From NCBI GenBank assembly GCA_954871525.1, contig OX940872.1, positions 9,013,180-9,077,179 on the forward strand: a stretch of DNA of 64,000 nt. Direction: 5' to 3'. Source of the DNA: Parietaria judaica (Eukaryota > Streptophyta > Magnoliopsida > Rosales > Urticaceae). Numbering within the stretch: the stretch's first letter is position 1; each line of letters begins with the position of its first letter. The notes under the pieces are model-generated. The model ran no database searches and was not told the DNA's origin. It saw only the letters and a program-made list of their open reading frames with translations. A program made the translations under genes and the position numbers. Positions 24,665-34,562 of the stretch are shown here, in pieces.

Positions 24665-25065
24665 AATAAGTAAGGTTGTTTTCAATGAACCATCACACAA
24701 AAAAAAAAAAAAAAAAAAAATCGTCACCCATGTGAATTAGTACTAGTAGAATAATATTCTAAAAATAACATGTGAGAATTATATAACTCGTGCCTCATGC
24801 TCTCGTGTAACACATAACAAATAAAGGGTCATCTTTATAAATAGAAAAAATAAAAATAAAAAATTAATGAATTTAGCAATTTTATTTCAAAATGATTTAT
24901 GCTAAATATACTTTACAAATAATGAAATTATGGGTTGCCAAAAACGACTCATTTCCTCAACTTGTCATGATCTCATGATGAAAGTATCAACTTCTAATTG
25001 CCAACATAAATCAAAGTTTATAATTGAAAATTTGTTAATGTTATGGCTTTTATTTAGTTAATAGA
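24665..25065. repeat. Dispersed duplication, copy A
   Basis: About 400 bp that recurs at 30375-30786 with many small differences. Shared blocks include taactcgtgcctc, caacttgt-atgatctcatgat and aaatttgttaatgttatg. Copy A lacks the fold-back element that follows copy B directly, so its end (tttagttaatag) represents the empty site. Confidence 0.75.
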
Positions 25066-25524
25066 AATAGTAAACTGATAGTTATAGTCGAAAAATACCA
25101 AATTGTAAATCAAACGAGTCAAATTTGTCACACTTATTCTATTCCCATATGTTTGGATTATTTGAAGGGACATTAATTATGGGACAAAGAAACGATAACG
25201 ATTATTAAGCATTCATAATTAACACTTTGGATAAGGAAGTTGCGTGTCAAAACAAAGAGAAAAAGAAGAAGCCAAATATTGAGAAGAAAAAAAATCATGA
25301 TTTATGCCACTGATATCAGGGAAAGAAAAGGTATATTTGCTTGTCAAAGTCCTCAATCTTTGATTGACTGTGCAACCATATTCTCTCAAAAGTTATGTTA
25401 TTTGTGTATTCCGTTCCGTCCCCTCACATTAACATATGTTTCCGGAAATAATTATCTTCTTAATTATAAATTAAATTTAGTGTGATGGCACCATTAGTTA
25501 TATCTTAATTAATTGATAAAGGAA

Positions 25525-25826
25525 CAATTGCGGTAAAAGTATGCAAGCTTTGAACAGTTATGATCCAAGAGTTTAAAATGAAAAAATAACATCAAAAGTA
25601 CCTAAATGCAACAAATATGAAGCAATGCATTTTTGTCCTTTTTTTTGGTAAAAAAAAAAATTAAACATAGTGTTATTGAATCATACATAAAATCCACATT
25701 TGTGTTATTCAATACTTTAGCATATTCTCTCATTTGAATTTGATTGAATACTTATGCCGTTATTTTGCACTTCGAACTCTCGCGGTCTCAACTGGTCAAA
25801 ATTTAAGTACTTTTGTCGCAATTATC
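25525..25826. mobile_element. Degraded relative of the fold-back element
   Basis: Ends caattgcggtaaaagta and tacttttgtcgcaatta are inverted matches to each other and resemble the inner end of the fold-back arms at 22841 and 30787. The interior is diverged. Boundaries are approximate. Confidence 0.45.
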
Positions 25827-26371
25827 TCAATAATTATAATTGAGTAATTTTGCCGGCATCATTGGATACTTTTGCCTTATCTATCCAAACAAAATACTTA
25901 AAATTCAAAGTGAATTTTAAAAATAATAGGAAGTGAGGCTGAGAGATTTTTGCCGATGGATCTAAACAAGCTGATCAACAAGGTTCGATGATCTCCATCA
26001 TTAGCGAGTACGTATTGAGCTTCCAATTTACAATTTAATTGAGTTCTCGTGTTACCGATTCAATTATTTATACTCCAAATAGGTGTGTACAATGTAAGAA
26101 AGAAATAAGAGGGAGAAATCCGCGCCAGGCGCGGGCAACAAGAGAGAGAAATCCGGGCCCATCGACAAAACATGGAGGCCGAACAAGGACTGCCGCGGTT
26201 CTTCAAGGATGGTGAAATATAACATAGTTAGTAGTTACTATTTATTGTAATAATCTATTTTTCAAGTATTGCAACATTGCTGGCCGAGAGCGAATTCATT
26301 CATGTCATTATATATTTTTACCTACGAAAGTGAAAACGCCACGTCAAAGTGGGAATAATTTCAACCAAGCT

Positions 26372-26515
26372 AGCTTGGCCTAGTGGTAACTCCACTACAC
26401 CTCCAATCAAGAGGTCACGGGTTCAAACCCCATGAGTAGCAAATGCTTGCCCCCTTTACATATTTGTAAACGTGGCTAATAGTGCCACCTGTTCTTACAC
26501 TGAATATATCTAGTA
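26372..26515 (+). mobile_element. tRNA-derived SINE-like element
   Basis: A pol III-like A box (GGCCTAGTGG, 26378-26387) and B box (GGTTCAAACC, 26420-26429) are spaced as in tRNA-derived SINEs. They are followed by a non-tRNA body ending near the AGG microsatellite. It does not fold as a complete tRNA (no acceptor stem pairing), so a SINE is preferred over a tRNA gene. Confidence 0.65.
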
Positions 26516-26799
26516 ATGCGAGAGGGAGGAGGAGGAGGAGGAGGAGGAGGAGGAGGAGGAGGAGGAGGAGGAGGAAGAAGAAATTCATTTTGGATTTGCT
26601 CATTGCGAATCTGCACAGCTGCGGTGGCGTCCTCATTGTAGTGGATGGGCAAGAGCTTGAACCATGAGTCGTCCCAGTAGTTCTTCTGAGGGCGAGGTCC
26701 ATACTCTTCCCACACGGAGTCGACTACAACTTGCTTGGCTTCTTCCTCGGAGGCGAAGCTGGTCGCTTCTTCATTGACTACGGCCCTTCCCTTCTCCAT
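26476..26799 (-). CDS. Unknown ORF with microsatellite-encoded poly-Pro tail
   Basis: A 107-aa frame. Residues 1-73 (MEKGRAVVNEEATSFASEEE, then VWEEYGPRPQKNYWDDSWFKLLPIHYN) have the composition of a real protein and are acidic, rich in Trp and Tyr. They are followed by about 19 prolines encoded by the AGG/CCT microsatellite and then by sequence overlapping the SINE-like element. I recognise no family. The natural 3' end was probably lost to the repeat insertions, so this is more likely a gene fragment than a working gene. No promoter or introns could be assigned. Confidence 0.35.
   Translation of the reverse strand: MEKGRAVVNEEATSFASEEEAKQVVVDSVWEEYGPRPQKNYWDDSWFKLLPIHYNEDATAAVQIRNEQIQNEFLLPPPPPPPPPPPPPPPPPSRITRYIQCKNRWHY
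26521..26577. repeat. (AGG)n microsatellite
   Basis: About 57 bp of near-perfect AGG trinucleotides. It reads as poly-Arg on one strand and poly-Pro on the other, which explains the long artificial frames here. Confidence 0.95.
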
Positions 26800-26881
26800 A
26801 TAACATTTTTTCAGTAAATCATCAAACTGTTAAACAATTAAAGCTCGAGTTCAATTTTTTCAGTAATTTGATGAACTATTG

Positions 26882-27684
26882 TGATAGAACCGAGCTCACG
26901 AAGCCTGGTAACTTGACGAACAAGCGAAGCTGTTGCGCCAAGAGCAAAACGGTCCTTTAAAGGTTTTCAATTAAGTCTCTGATTTCCAAATTAAGAGACT
27001 TAATTGACCTTTATATGATCTGATTTCTTTAATTAATGTTTATATTTTATTTTTCTTTAATTTATGTTTTTTCCTTTTTAGTTTCCCTTTGATTAAGCTG
27101 ACCATGTTGGTCAAAGAATTCTTATCTGCCTAGGGCTAGCAGTAAACGTCATTTGTGTTGTGTTTATTCAATTGTGAATCTCCTCACCGTTGGGAGAGTT
27201 CCGGCCATGCTCTCGAATTCACGTGCCGTAGACAACGAGTTAATTGCAATAAATAATGCAGGAAATTCATACCATTGGTGGATTTCCCGTTATTTTGAGT
27301 TTTCATTCATTGTTCGTGCAATTTGTTTAGGTTTGGGAGCTGGATCCTATCATATTGCATAGCTCATGCAATCACGTGCTAGAACAAATGAACCAATACA
27401 TGTCCATAAACTACAATATATTGTTTTTGCAATACCATAAAAATACGGCATAGCTCTTGTATGTTCATTTTCTCTTAATGTGATGGTGTTTCTTGATGTT
27501 AATTATTAAATGACAATTTTAGGTTGAAATTATTGAATGAGCTAGGTAATTTTAATTTAAGTTGAATTTAGGTTGAATAATAGAATTTTTTCTTTAGGGT
27601 TATTACTGAATTCTTTAAATTTAAAATTAATTATTAAAGTTCTTATTTATTATTCAAGTTGTAATTATTTAATTCGGAGTTACA
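26882..27684 (+). repeat. Left LTR
   Basis: An 803-bp direct repeat, TG...CA bounded. It contains the block pair agtctct/agagact and the stretch gtgccgtagacaacgag that recurs in the right LTR at about 28200. Divergence from the right LTR is obvious by eye, with many substitutions and small indels, indicating an old insertion. Confidence 0.75.
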
Positions 27685-27847
27685 AGTGAACTTATATGTC
27701 ATAATTGTATAGTGAAGCTGTATTTTGAGAAACATCTGCAGCGGTTCTCTTCTTGAGCTCCATAAAGGCGCCGACGACGCCCGAAGCACGAGGAGAGGTG
27801 GCAAATGAAAGAGGAAAGACTTCAACCTTGAGGTAAATGTTGATTTC

Positions 27848-27860
27848 GAGGGGGGGTGAT
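27848..27860 (+). promoter_or_regulatory. Polypurine tract before right LTR
   Basis: tcgagggggggtga lies immediately before the TG of LTR2, the position where plus-strand DNA synthesis is primed in LTR retrotransposons. Confidence 0.65.
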
Positions 27861-29452
27861 GATAGAACCGGGCTCACGAAGCCCGGTAACTTGACGAACA
27901 AGTGAAGCTGTGGCGCCAAGGGCAAGACGGTCATTTAAAGGTTTTCAATAAGTCTCTCATTTCCAAATTAAGAGACTTAAATGACCTTTATATGATCTGA
28001 TTTATTTAATTAATGTTTCTAATTGATTTATCCTTAATTTATGTTTTTTTCTTTTTAGTTCCCTTTCATTAAGTTGACCATGTCGGTCAAACAATTCTTA
28101 TCTTCCTAAGGCTAGCAGTGAACGTCCTTTGTGTTGTGTTTAGTTAATTGTGACTCTCCTCACCGTTGGAATAGTTCCGACCGTGCTCTCGAATTCATGT
28201 GCCGTGGACAACGAGTTATTTTCAATAAAGTATGCGGGAAATTCATCCTATTGGTGGATTTCCCGTTGTTTTGAGTTTCCGTTCATTGTTCGTGCAATTT
28301 GTGTACGGTTTGGGAGTTGGATGCTGTGTTAGAACAAATGAGCCAATACATGCCCATAAACTACAACATTGTTTATGCAATACCATAAAAATACGGTATA
28401 TTTCTGGTATGTTCATTTGCTCTGGATGTGATGGTGTTTCTGATGTTAATTATTAAATGGCAATTTTAGGTTTAATTTATTGAATGGGCTCGGTAATTTT
28501 AGGTTAAGTTGAATTATAGATCTTTGTCTTCGGGGTTGTTACCGAATTCTTTGAATTTAAAGTTAATTATCATAGTTCTTGTTGATGCCGTTTTTTGGAT
28601 CAAACACTGTTGAGGCCCAAGTCGATGATTTTGGGCCTGGCCCAATGTCGTTGATGACGTGGCGGGCTTTTGTTGACTTCTTGGATGGTCATAGTTGACT
28701 TTGTTTCGGGGATGACATATTTTATTGTCAATGATCGTTCCCCATGACCCCCGTTGACTCCAGGGTGGTCGCCGTTGACTTCAGGGTGAGGTTTTAATTG
28801 TCCGATCTGGGGACCCTGAGCAGGTGTCACTGGCACTTCCTAGATCGAAAGTCTCGTTGCAGCTCGGGGTCCAGGCGATTGGGGTGACTCGCTACCTGTT
28901 ACCGCAGGGCCTGGAGTGGATCAGGCCGGGTTTTTTACAGGTCTGGAGGTCACGCGAATCGAGGGTACCAGCAAGCGGGGGAGTGCGTTCTTCCAGGAAA
29001 TGGATCCTAGGGGGTTAGACTCTCCACCTGACTAGGCTTGCTTTAAGCCTGGGCTGACAGGACTGTCCGTGGAGTCGTGGTATATGTAGCAGATACGAGG
29101 ACAAAGAGACGGAGCCTATGCCGTACAGAGATTTTAAGACAAGGGGAGGTGGGGTCTTGGACCCCTCTAGGATCTTTTCCAAAGGTTCCTCTCAGAGTGA
29201 TCCATCAGTCGCCCGAATCTTAGAGGAATTTCCTCATGCCTGACCCTGCAAACTGAATAGTGGGTCCCGTCACTTGTCCCCAGACTATCCCTAACAGCCG
29301 CGTAATGGACTGGAGATAGGCTGGAAACAACGTGGAACGGAACCTATCAGGTGGGTCGTTGGCCTAATAGAAATTCCTCCAGGGCTTCCGCTTTTGTAAA
29401 ATTCCTCACTTTCTGGACCTGAAAAAGGTAACACCCGAGGTCAAGGGAAACA

Positions 29453-29472
29453 GGGGGGGGGGGGGGGGGGGG
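29453..29472 (+). repeat. Poly-G run of 20
   Basis: Twenty consecutive G within the GC-rich insert. It could form a quadruplex, or be a sequencing-sensitive homopolymer of uncertain length. Confidence 0.95.
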
Positions 29473-29831
29473 TTACCCTCTGATTCACCTCCGACGCTCA
29501 ACATTAGTATAATATTCGAGGGGAGGCGAGTATATCGGGGATAGAGAGAGAGAACTCGAGAAAGCTCGAGAAAGCTCGAGAGAGCTCGAGTCACTTAGAA
29601 TGAGTTACCGTTTTAACTTAATCGGTCCTCTATTTATAGTAGGGCCCAGGGGCCTAAATGTAGTAAAATATTGTTTCGGGGGGTCTCGGACAATATTTTA
29701 ATTGTATTTTAGTCCCCGGGATAAGATGGTTCGATCCCGGTCGTCCGTGCAGGATCGTACGGCCACCAAGCCCCCAAGGAGGGCCACTTGCGCATTGATC
29801 GAAAGGCAGGGGCGATCCCCGCCCTACACGT

Positions 29832-30164
29832 GGCCTGCCCGAGGCAGGCCTCTCGCAATTTGCGAGGGCGCGGCTCCCCGCGCAAGGATAGGACCCATCA
29901 TGGCCTTACGCGTGTCCCTGCGTGGGGCGGGGAGCCCGCAAGTGGGGCGTGTCCCGTGGGGGGACACGCGTGGAACGGGATCGCGCCATTTGGCGCGATC
30001 CGAGAGAGGCAGCCTCAATTAGGGGGGCTGATGTGACCCCAAGTAGGGCCATTTTTGCTCCCGGGCGCGTCCCGGGTATGTTTTTCACAAGTTTTATGTC
30101 GTTTTTGGGGTTTTTCATATTTTTGTGGACACCGGGACAAAAATATGAAAAACCCCAAAAAACG
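29832..30164. repeat. Cluster of short perfect inverted repeats
   Basis: Successive stem-loops with arms 29832-29839/29843-29850, 29852-29858/29860-29866, 29868-29873/29878-29883, 29947-29955/29961-29969, 29978-29988/29991-30001, 30060-30065/30071-30076, and a 27-bp stem 30100-30126/30137-30164 with one bulge. All lie in the distal part of the solo-LTR-like insert. Confidence 0.85.
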
Positions 30165-30374
30165 GGCCTCCGGAGGGAGTTTTGAGTTTAAAATTGATTA
30201 ATTTGATTTATAATCTTAATTAAAAGATTAATCAAATTGTATGATTAATTAAAGGAAATTAGTGTAATATTTTCCGTTTAATTAATTTGTTTTGAAAAAT
30301 CAATTCCGAGAATTACCTATAACAGTTTTTATTGATTATTCAAGTTGTAATTATTTAATTCGGAGTGACAAGTG

Positions 30375-30786
30375 AAAAGGTAGGTTGTTTTCCAACGAAA
30401 ATGAAACATTAGTAAATAATAATAAAAAAAACGTCACCTATGGGAATAACTTGCCCAAATTATCTAACTCGTGCCTCGTGCTGTCGCATCACACATACAA
30501 GTAAAAGTGTTATCCCTCATATATATATATATAATATATTTAGTCTATCTTATTTAAAAAATAAATAAAAAATAAAGCCAAATATACTTTTTTAAATAAC
30601 GAAATTATTGTGTTGCCTAAAACGACCGATTTGCAAGCAGTTTGTAGCTCAAGTTGTATACTACTATACATATCTAACCTTCCTCAACTTGTGATGATCT
30701 CATGATAAAATCTTCAACTTTTTATTGCCACCATAAATCAAAGTTTATAATAGAAAATTTGTTAATGTTATGCCTTTTATTTAGTT
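30375..30786. repeat. Dispersed duplication, copy B
   Basis: Diverged copy of 24665-25065. It sits between the end of the LTR element and the start of fold-back copy 2. Confidence 0.75.
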
Positions 30787-31992
30787 GGGTTAATTGCGGC
30801 AAAAATACCCAATTATTGTCAATATTCTTCGATAGGTACCCAACCTCAATAAACGTAGGCAAAAGTACCCAACGTCAAACTTTTGTCGCCGACCAACTAA
30901 CGCCGTTAGACAATGCCTACATGGTCGTTAGGCTATCTCATGTAGCATGTAACATGACCAAAGGTTGGGTACTATTGCCGCAATGTGGCCAAAGGTAGGG
31001 TAATTTTGCCGCCACGTGGCATTTTTTTCTTTCCCGTTGGTCAATATTTTTTTATTTTTTTACGTATATAAAAAATGATCAAATAATTTTATAAAATAGG
31101 TACTTATAAAAAAAATATGTTATTTTTTTAAATAATCAAAAAATTACTTAAAAATTTTTAGTTTTAATTTATTTAAAAAGAAAATCTCTCCCCTAGAACA
31201 TATTTTTATTTTACTTTTTACATATGTTAAATCAAATAGTTTTATAAAATATGTTATTATAAAAAAATATTTTTTTTAGTTACAGGAATAATTTATAATT
31301 TTCTAATAGATTATATTAAATTTTTTAAACTAAATCATTATTATATATAATATCACGGGCATTTTAATATTAAAAATTAAGGCATGATATGATTTTTGAA
31401 GACATATAACATATATGAAACTAATGCATGATTAAAACAAATAAATGTATCAAATATGGTTCAAACTGAATTTAAACCGAAAGTTTGGTGATTAGTAAAA
31501 AATGTGTTTAACCTTCAAATGTTATTAAGGTTAAACACAATTTTAACCAATCACCAAACTTTTAGTTTAAATTCAGTTTTAACCGTATTTGATGCAATTA
31601 TTTGTTTTAATCATGCCTTTCATGTACGTTATATTGTCTTTAAAAATCATATCATGCCTTAATTTTAATATTAAAATTCCGTGATATTATAGACAATAAT
31701 GTTTTAGTTTAAAAAATTCAATATAATCTATATAAAAATTATAAATTATTCTTATAAGAAAAAAAATATTTTTTTTCATAAAAACATATTTTATAAAACT
31801 AATATTATATTTCACATATGTAAAAAAAATAAAAATATGTTCCACGGAAAATATTTTCTTTTTAAATAAATTAAAACTAATAAATTTTAATTAATTATTT
31901 GATTATTTAAAAAAATAACATATTTTTAGTACATATTTTATAAAATTATTTGATCATGTTTGATATACGTAAAAAAAAACATATTGGCTAAC
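30787..31992. mobile_element. Fold-back element, copy 2, right end truncated
   Basis: The left arm (30787-31020) matches copy 1, starting GGGTTAATTGCGGCAAAAAT. The core is a long imperfect palindrome of about 900 bp centred near 31525; blocks such as ggttaaacacaattttaacc and caccaaac recur inverted. The expected right outer arm is missing after ggctaac at about 31992. No ORF. Confidence 0.8.
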
Positions 31993-32956
31993 TTTTACGA
32001 CTCATGTACAAAAATCTAAAATCTTTTTGTGTTTTTTGTAATAACAATTTTACCAAACACTAAAAAAGTAATTTAGTCTATTCTTAAAACAAAAACAGGC
32101 CTTTTTAAGCTGGACCAAACACACCCATTAACACATTCTTTCTATGTTTTTGAGAATTTTCGGTAGTTTAGCCGAAAGAAAGAAGATGCTTATGTGTGAG
32201 TAGGTGATTCAATTCTCTTGTTTTTATTTTGTTGTTCCATTCAAATTTATTATCTTTTTAGTTCATTTAGATATATATATATATATATACACTATTATGA
32301 GCTCTAATGATGTCCTAATTTGGATCAAATCTTTTGAATTTTTTTAGAAAATGGGCTTGATATATTTGATGAGCTAATCGGAATAAATGGAAACCACATA
32401 GTTCAAATGCTTAAACGAAGAAAAGATACATTACGATTATGCCCTTTTCAAAGAAGATGAGACTTTCACTTGACCAAACCTTAGAAGATGTTGCTCGAAT
32501 TCGCCTGTGATTTTGAAGGCACAAACTGCCCGACCCATTTGTCAAAACGGCGCAGGATCCCTCGTATTATTATTTTAAAACTGAGGTTTTGAGAAGGATT
32601 TTTCTTAAAGGCGGGCGTGGCTTGCCCGTGCCCAAGAAAAAAGCAGAATTCGGGTACCCGTCCCAAGACCACTTCTTTGACAATGGAATTGTAAACCCTT
32701 CATCCCTTCCCTTCTTTATGTTCTTTTATTGTCTATTTGTATTTTTCTCTTTGGCTTTCTCCTCCAGGGAGTTTGTATGAGCTTTCACATGGAAAGAAAA
32801 CATTGATTGGAATGATGCATACATAATAAACATTGATTCAAGAAAAGATCCATTTGATTAGGCACATAAATCAGCTAAGGAAAAAAAAAATTGGATGTAC
32901 TCTTTCAAGTTCAGAAATCAAGCAAAAGCTTCTGCCATGAATTTCAAACAAAACCT
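31993..32956. other. Intergenic, 3' flank of bL35c
   Basis: AT-rich, with an (AT)n run near 32272-32290. The 300 bp before 32957 probably include the bL35c 3' UTR. No other gene seen. Confidence 0.5.
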
Positions 32957-34135
32957 CTATGTCGCCTTTCGGTTCACTTTCATGTATGGAAGACAACTGA
33001 TCACATTGTCGTAGTCGCTTCGGTGGACGATTTGCTGCAGGAAACAAAGAACAAAATGTAATTAAGATAATGAGATTACGAGGCTGAAAAGTAAAGTAAA
33101 ATATCGAGAGAGAGAAAAATGCAAAAATAAGAAAGCCTATTTGAAACTAGCAAGCTTTAACTACATAGTTACAGTTCATGCTTGAATGACGAAGAATTAC
33201 ATTTCTTAATTTACCCATTGATATTTTGATTCTTGATATCATCGAGGACGCAAAGGATCGGTTTTTGAAAACAAAGGACATCGATTACCACCATCCAAAT
33301 ACAAATTTTCAAAAAAAAATTCATGAAGCATAAAATAGTTTCCAACTTATTAGCAGCTGAAAAAATGGATATTTATAACAAAACATGGATGCGAGAACCC
33401 GACATTTCCTACTTCAACGGAATAAGCCGATCGATTATGCCAAACGGATTCATCAACATTTCGTAATTACGAAATCACAAAGAAAAGCATAATTCTTTGA
33501 GAGCAATCATATCATAGAAGATTGAAAAACCCCACCATTTTGGAGAGCCTCAACTTCCTCTTCTTGTTCTTCTTGTACAGCAGATGCTGCTTTCCGGCTC
33601 CTCTCCGAACTATTTTCCCTCTGCCCGTAACCCTGAACCGCTTCGCCGAAGCCTATCACCGAAGAAAACGACACCGTTTTTGCGAATTTAGACGCTTAAC
33701 ACAATGCATCATCCATCCACAATTCAACCAGAATATCGATTCACACACTTCAAATCCATTTCAGAATCTACAGAAAACCTCAAACACTCTAATTCACGAA
33801 CCATGAGCCAATTATCCAATCTTCACACAATTGAATTCCAATTCAAAATTCCAAGGAAAGAGGAAAATCACCTTGTGCGTCTTCATCTTGTAGCCTTTGT
33901 GCGCGACAATGCTGAGAGAGCGAGGATCGCCGGAGCTCGGAGCGGTCGCCAACGGCTTCCGAGGGAGCTGAGCCGAGGCGAAGCCGGAGATGGCGTGCGC
34001 CGAGCTGAGCTTCAGCGAGGCGGCCTTGCCGAGCGGAGCGAGTCGGACCGAGGCGCGAGCGAGCTGAGCAGCGCGAGGGCGAAATGGGAAGTGGGTGAGG
34101 CCAAAGGAGACCGACATGGCGGCAGAAGAAGCCAT
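32957..34135 (-). CDS. RPL35: Plastid 50S ribosomal protein bL35c
   Basis: Nuclear-encoded subunit of the chloroplast large ribosomal subunit. Three exons: 34135-33872, 33652-33536 and 33034-32957 (stop TAG), with GT/AG borders and all exons a multiple of three, giving 152 aa. Residues 1 to about 75 form a Ser/Ala/Arg-rich chloroplast transit peptide ([18 protein letters not shown]). The mature domain has the L35 signature KGYKMKTHK, then [38 protein letters not shown] and [21 protein letters not shown]. Length and motifs fit the family. Its promoter lies between 34136 and the left edge of the NUP43-tail array about 245 bp upstream, so the array directly abuts its upstream region. No defect seen. 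Confidence 0.95.
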
Positions 34136-34214
34136 TGTTGTAGCTTCCTTCGCTTCTTCAAGCTCAGAGATAGGAGAAGAAGAAGAAGAAGCCTTTGGGA
34201 TATATGTCTGGATA

Positions 34215-34262
34215 AAGTTTTATTTATTTATTTATTATTTATTTATTTATAAATAAATAAAT
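34215..34262. repeat. (TTTA)n microsatellite in the bL35c upstream region
   Basis: Tetranucleotide TTTA/TAAA repeats, partly self-complementary, about 80-125 bp upstream of the bL35c start codon. Confidence 0.9.
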
Positions 34263-34378
34263 CAATGTAATAAAAGAGCTTTTTACTTGAGGCCTCAATC
34301 TTTTCTTTTATTTACGCCTGTGTCCCAGTGATAACTGACTGACAGTTAAAGTGTAAGTTTAAAAACCAATAGTCGTAT

Positions 34379-34562
34379 GCAAGGTTTTAAATACCGCTTG
34401 TCGACGTAGTTTCGCACTTTTCATTTTACGGATATATCGCTTGTCGATTGATACCTCATAGGTAAATCGATGGATATGCCGATAAATATATCGTTTCGCA
34501 TATCTTCGAAAAAAATTCTCGATGGGCATGCCGATGGATATTCGAGAAATTTAATACCTTGG
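34379..34562. mobile_element. Short inverted-repeat element (MITE-like) at the unit edge
   Basis: About 184 bp bounded by gcaaggttttaaatac and the inverted atttaataccttgg, rich in atcg/cgat blocks (ccgcttgtcgac, atatcgcttgtcgattga). A copy starts every array unit, and a diverged inverted fragment lies at 57088-57166. Target duplication is unclear. Confidence 0.6.

Larger units (their letters stand above)
28583..30324. mobile_element. 1.74-kb insertion in the right LTR (solo-LTR-like)
   Basis: Sequence absent from the left LTR: the right LTR stops at ...agttcttgt and resumes at gtttttattgattattcaag. The insert begins TGATGCCG and ends CCTATAACA, so TG...CA. It is GC-rich, has a TATA-like ctatttatag at 29630, a G-run, tandem ctcgagaaag repeats (29555-29590) and many hairpins. 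No ORF is convincing. A solo LTR is the simplest reading, but no 5-bp target duplication is clear. Confidence 0.6.
26882..30370 (+). mobile_element. Internally deleted gypsy-like LTR retrotransposon
   Basis: Two direct repeats start TGATAGAACCG and end ...GGAGTTACA or ...GGAGTGACA (TG...CA): LTR1 at 26882-27684, and LTR2 at 27861-30370 broken by the insert at 28583-30324. Only about 176 bp of internal sequence remains (27685-27860). It ends in NLEVNVDFEGG-stop, the usual polyprotein tail of plant gypsy elements, followed by a polypurine tract. No gag, pol, primer-binding site or flanking 5-bp duplication was found. It is an old, non-autonomous or deleted element. Confidence 0.75.

Noticed and set aside
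26372..26440. A tRNA gene
   Set aside because: A and B boxes are present but there is no acceptor stem pairing or proper anticodon arm; a SINE head is more likely.
26482..26667. Poly-arginine ORF on the + strand
   Set aside because: Translation of the AGG microsatellite.
29702..30185. Several 60-106-aa ORFs in the GC-rich insert
   Set aside because: Open on many frames at once owing to high GC and palindromes; no recognisable protein.
33704..34252. A 182-aa + strand ORF opposite bL35c exon 1
   Set aside because: Antisense shadow of the transit-peptide exon; the minus strand gives the complete ribosomal protein.
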